Shown: in pieces, positions 32,972 through 32,997 of the stretch
How positions within the stretch are numbered: position 1 is the stretch's first letter
Layout: each line of letters opens with the position of its first letter
Origin: CAYVUV01 sp964455095
GTDB lineage: Bacteria; Desulfobacterota; Binatia; HRBIN30; CADEER01
DNA length: 32,997 nucleotides
Direction of reading: 5' to 3'
Assembly: GCA_964455095.1 (NCBI GenBank)
Contig: CAYVUV010000289.1
Span: 1-32,997, forward strand
The notes under the pieces: model-generated
Database searches by the model: none
The model's input: only the letters and a program-made list of their open reading frames with translations
What the model was told of the DNA's origin: nothing
Program-made: the position numbers and the translations under genes

Positions 32972-32997
32972 GTGCCCACCGAGAGACTGATTCCCAA
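32972..32997 (+). CDS. Start of an unidentified gene, cut by window edge
   Basis: GTG at 32972 follows GGAGG by about 9 bases, 21 bases after the WS/DGAT stop, and reads VPTERLIP before the window ends. Probably an operon partner. Too short to identify. Confidence 0.45.

Overview
The window is about 33 kb of GC-rich DNA with densely packed genes on both strands. The organism is diderm: there are two lipoproteins, a beta-barrel-type outer-membrane protein of the DUF1302 type, and two large periplasmic multiheme cytochromes. High GC, threonine/proline-linker secreted proteins, GST-like enzymes, a WS/DGAT acyltransferase and multiheme cytochromes together would fit an uncultured soil or sediment lineage near the old Deltaproteobacteria (for example Myxococcota, Desulfobacterota or Candidatus Binatota). 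No rRNA, tRNA or marker gene is present, so this placement is inference. No CRISPR array or tRNA was seen.

Layout. (1) 1-4233: three related GST-like proteins and a 4-TM protein around a TetR regulator; an 8-bp-arm palindrome lies in the divergent promoter region. (2) 4271-4427: a MITE-like palindromic repeat with a second, inverted copy at 28027-28185. (3) 4479-8702: arylsulfatase, OsmC-like peroxidase, and a coupled pair made of a CBS-domain protein and a secreted protein with a possible caspase-like His/Cys pair. (4) 8928-11857: octaheme cytochrome c with HEAT-like and TPR repeats, then a convergent Cys-rich secreted protein. (5) 12090-16530: a tight four-gene unit (SGNH esterase/transferase, MBOAT, fatty-acyl-AMP ligase, acyl carrier protein) with the logic of dltABCD but a fatty-acid-type activating enzyme, followed on the same strand by a K+ channel-like protein, an AI-2E/PerM permease, a lipoprotein alpha/beta hydrolase, a SYLF protein and a small helical periplasmic protein. 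(6) 21257-23251: an eleven-heme cytochrome c fused to a membrane cytochrome b, the architecture of CbcL-type quinol:multiheme oxidoreductases. (7) 23336-24840: a DUF4258/DUF2283 toxin-antitoxin-like pair, one integron gene cassette with a recognisable attC, and a decayed integron integrase tail, all on the minus strand. (8) 25005-31137: family I CoA-transferase, a beta-propeller glycosidase-like protein, a PT-linker lipoprotein and DUF1302. (9) 31412-32997: WS/DGAT acyltransferase and the first codons of another gene.

Two observations stand out. The FAAL-ACP-MBOAT-SGNH operon looks like a complete machine that activates an acyl chain, loads it on a carrier protein, moves it across the membrane and attaches it to an extracytoplasmic acceptor. 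The locus around 24 kb is a relic integron in which integrase and cassette point the same way; the cassette's two ends form the perfect inverted core sites predicted for a circularised cassette.
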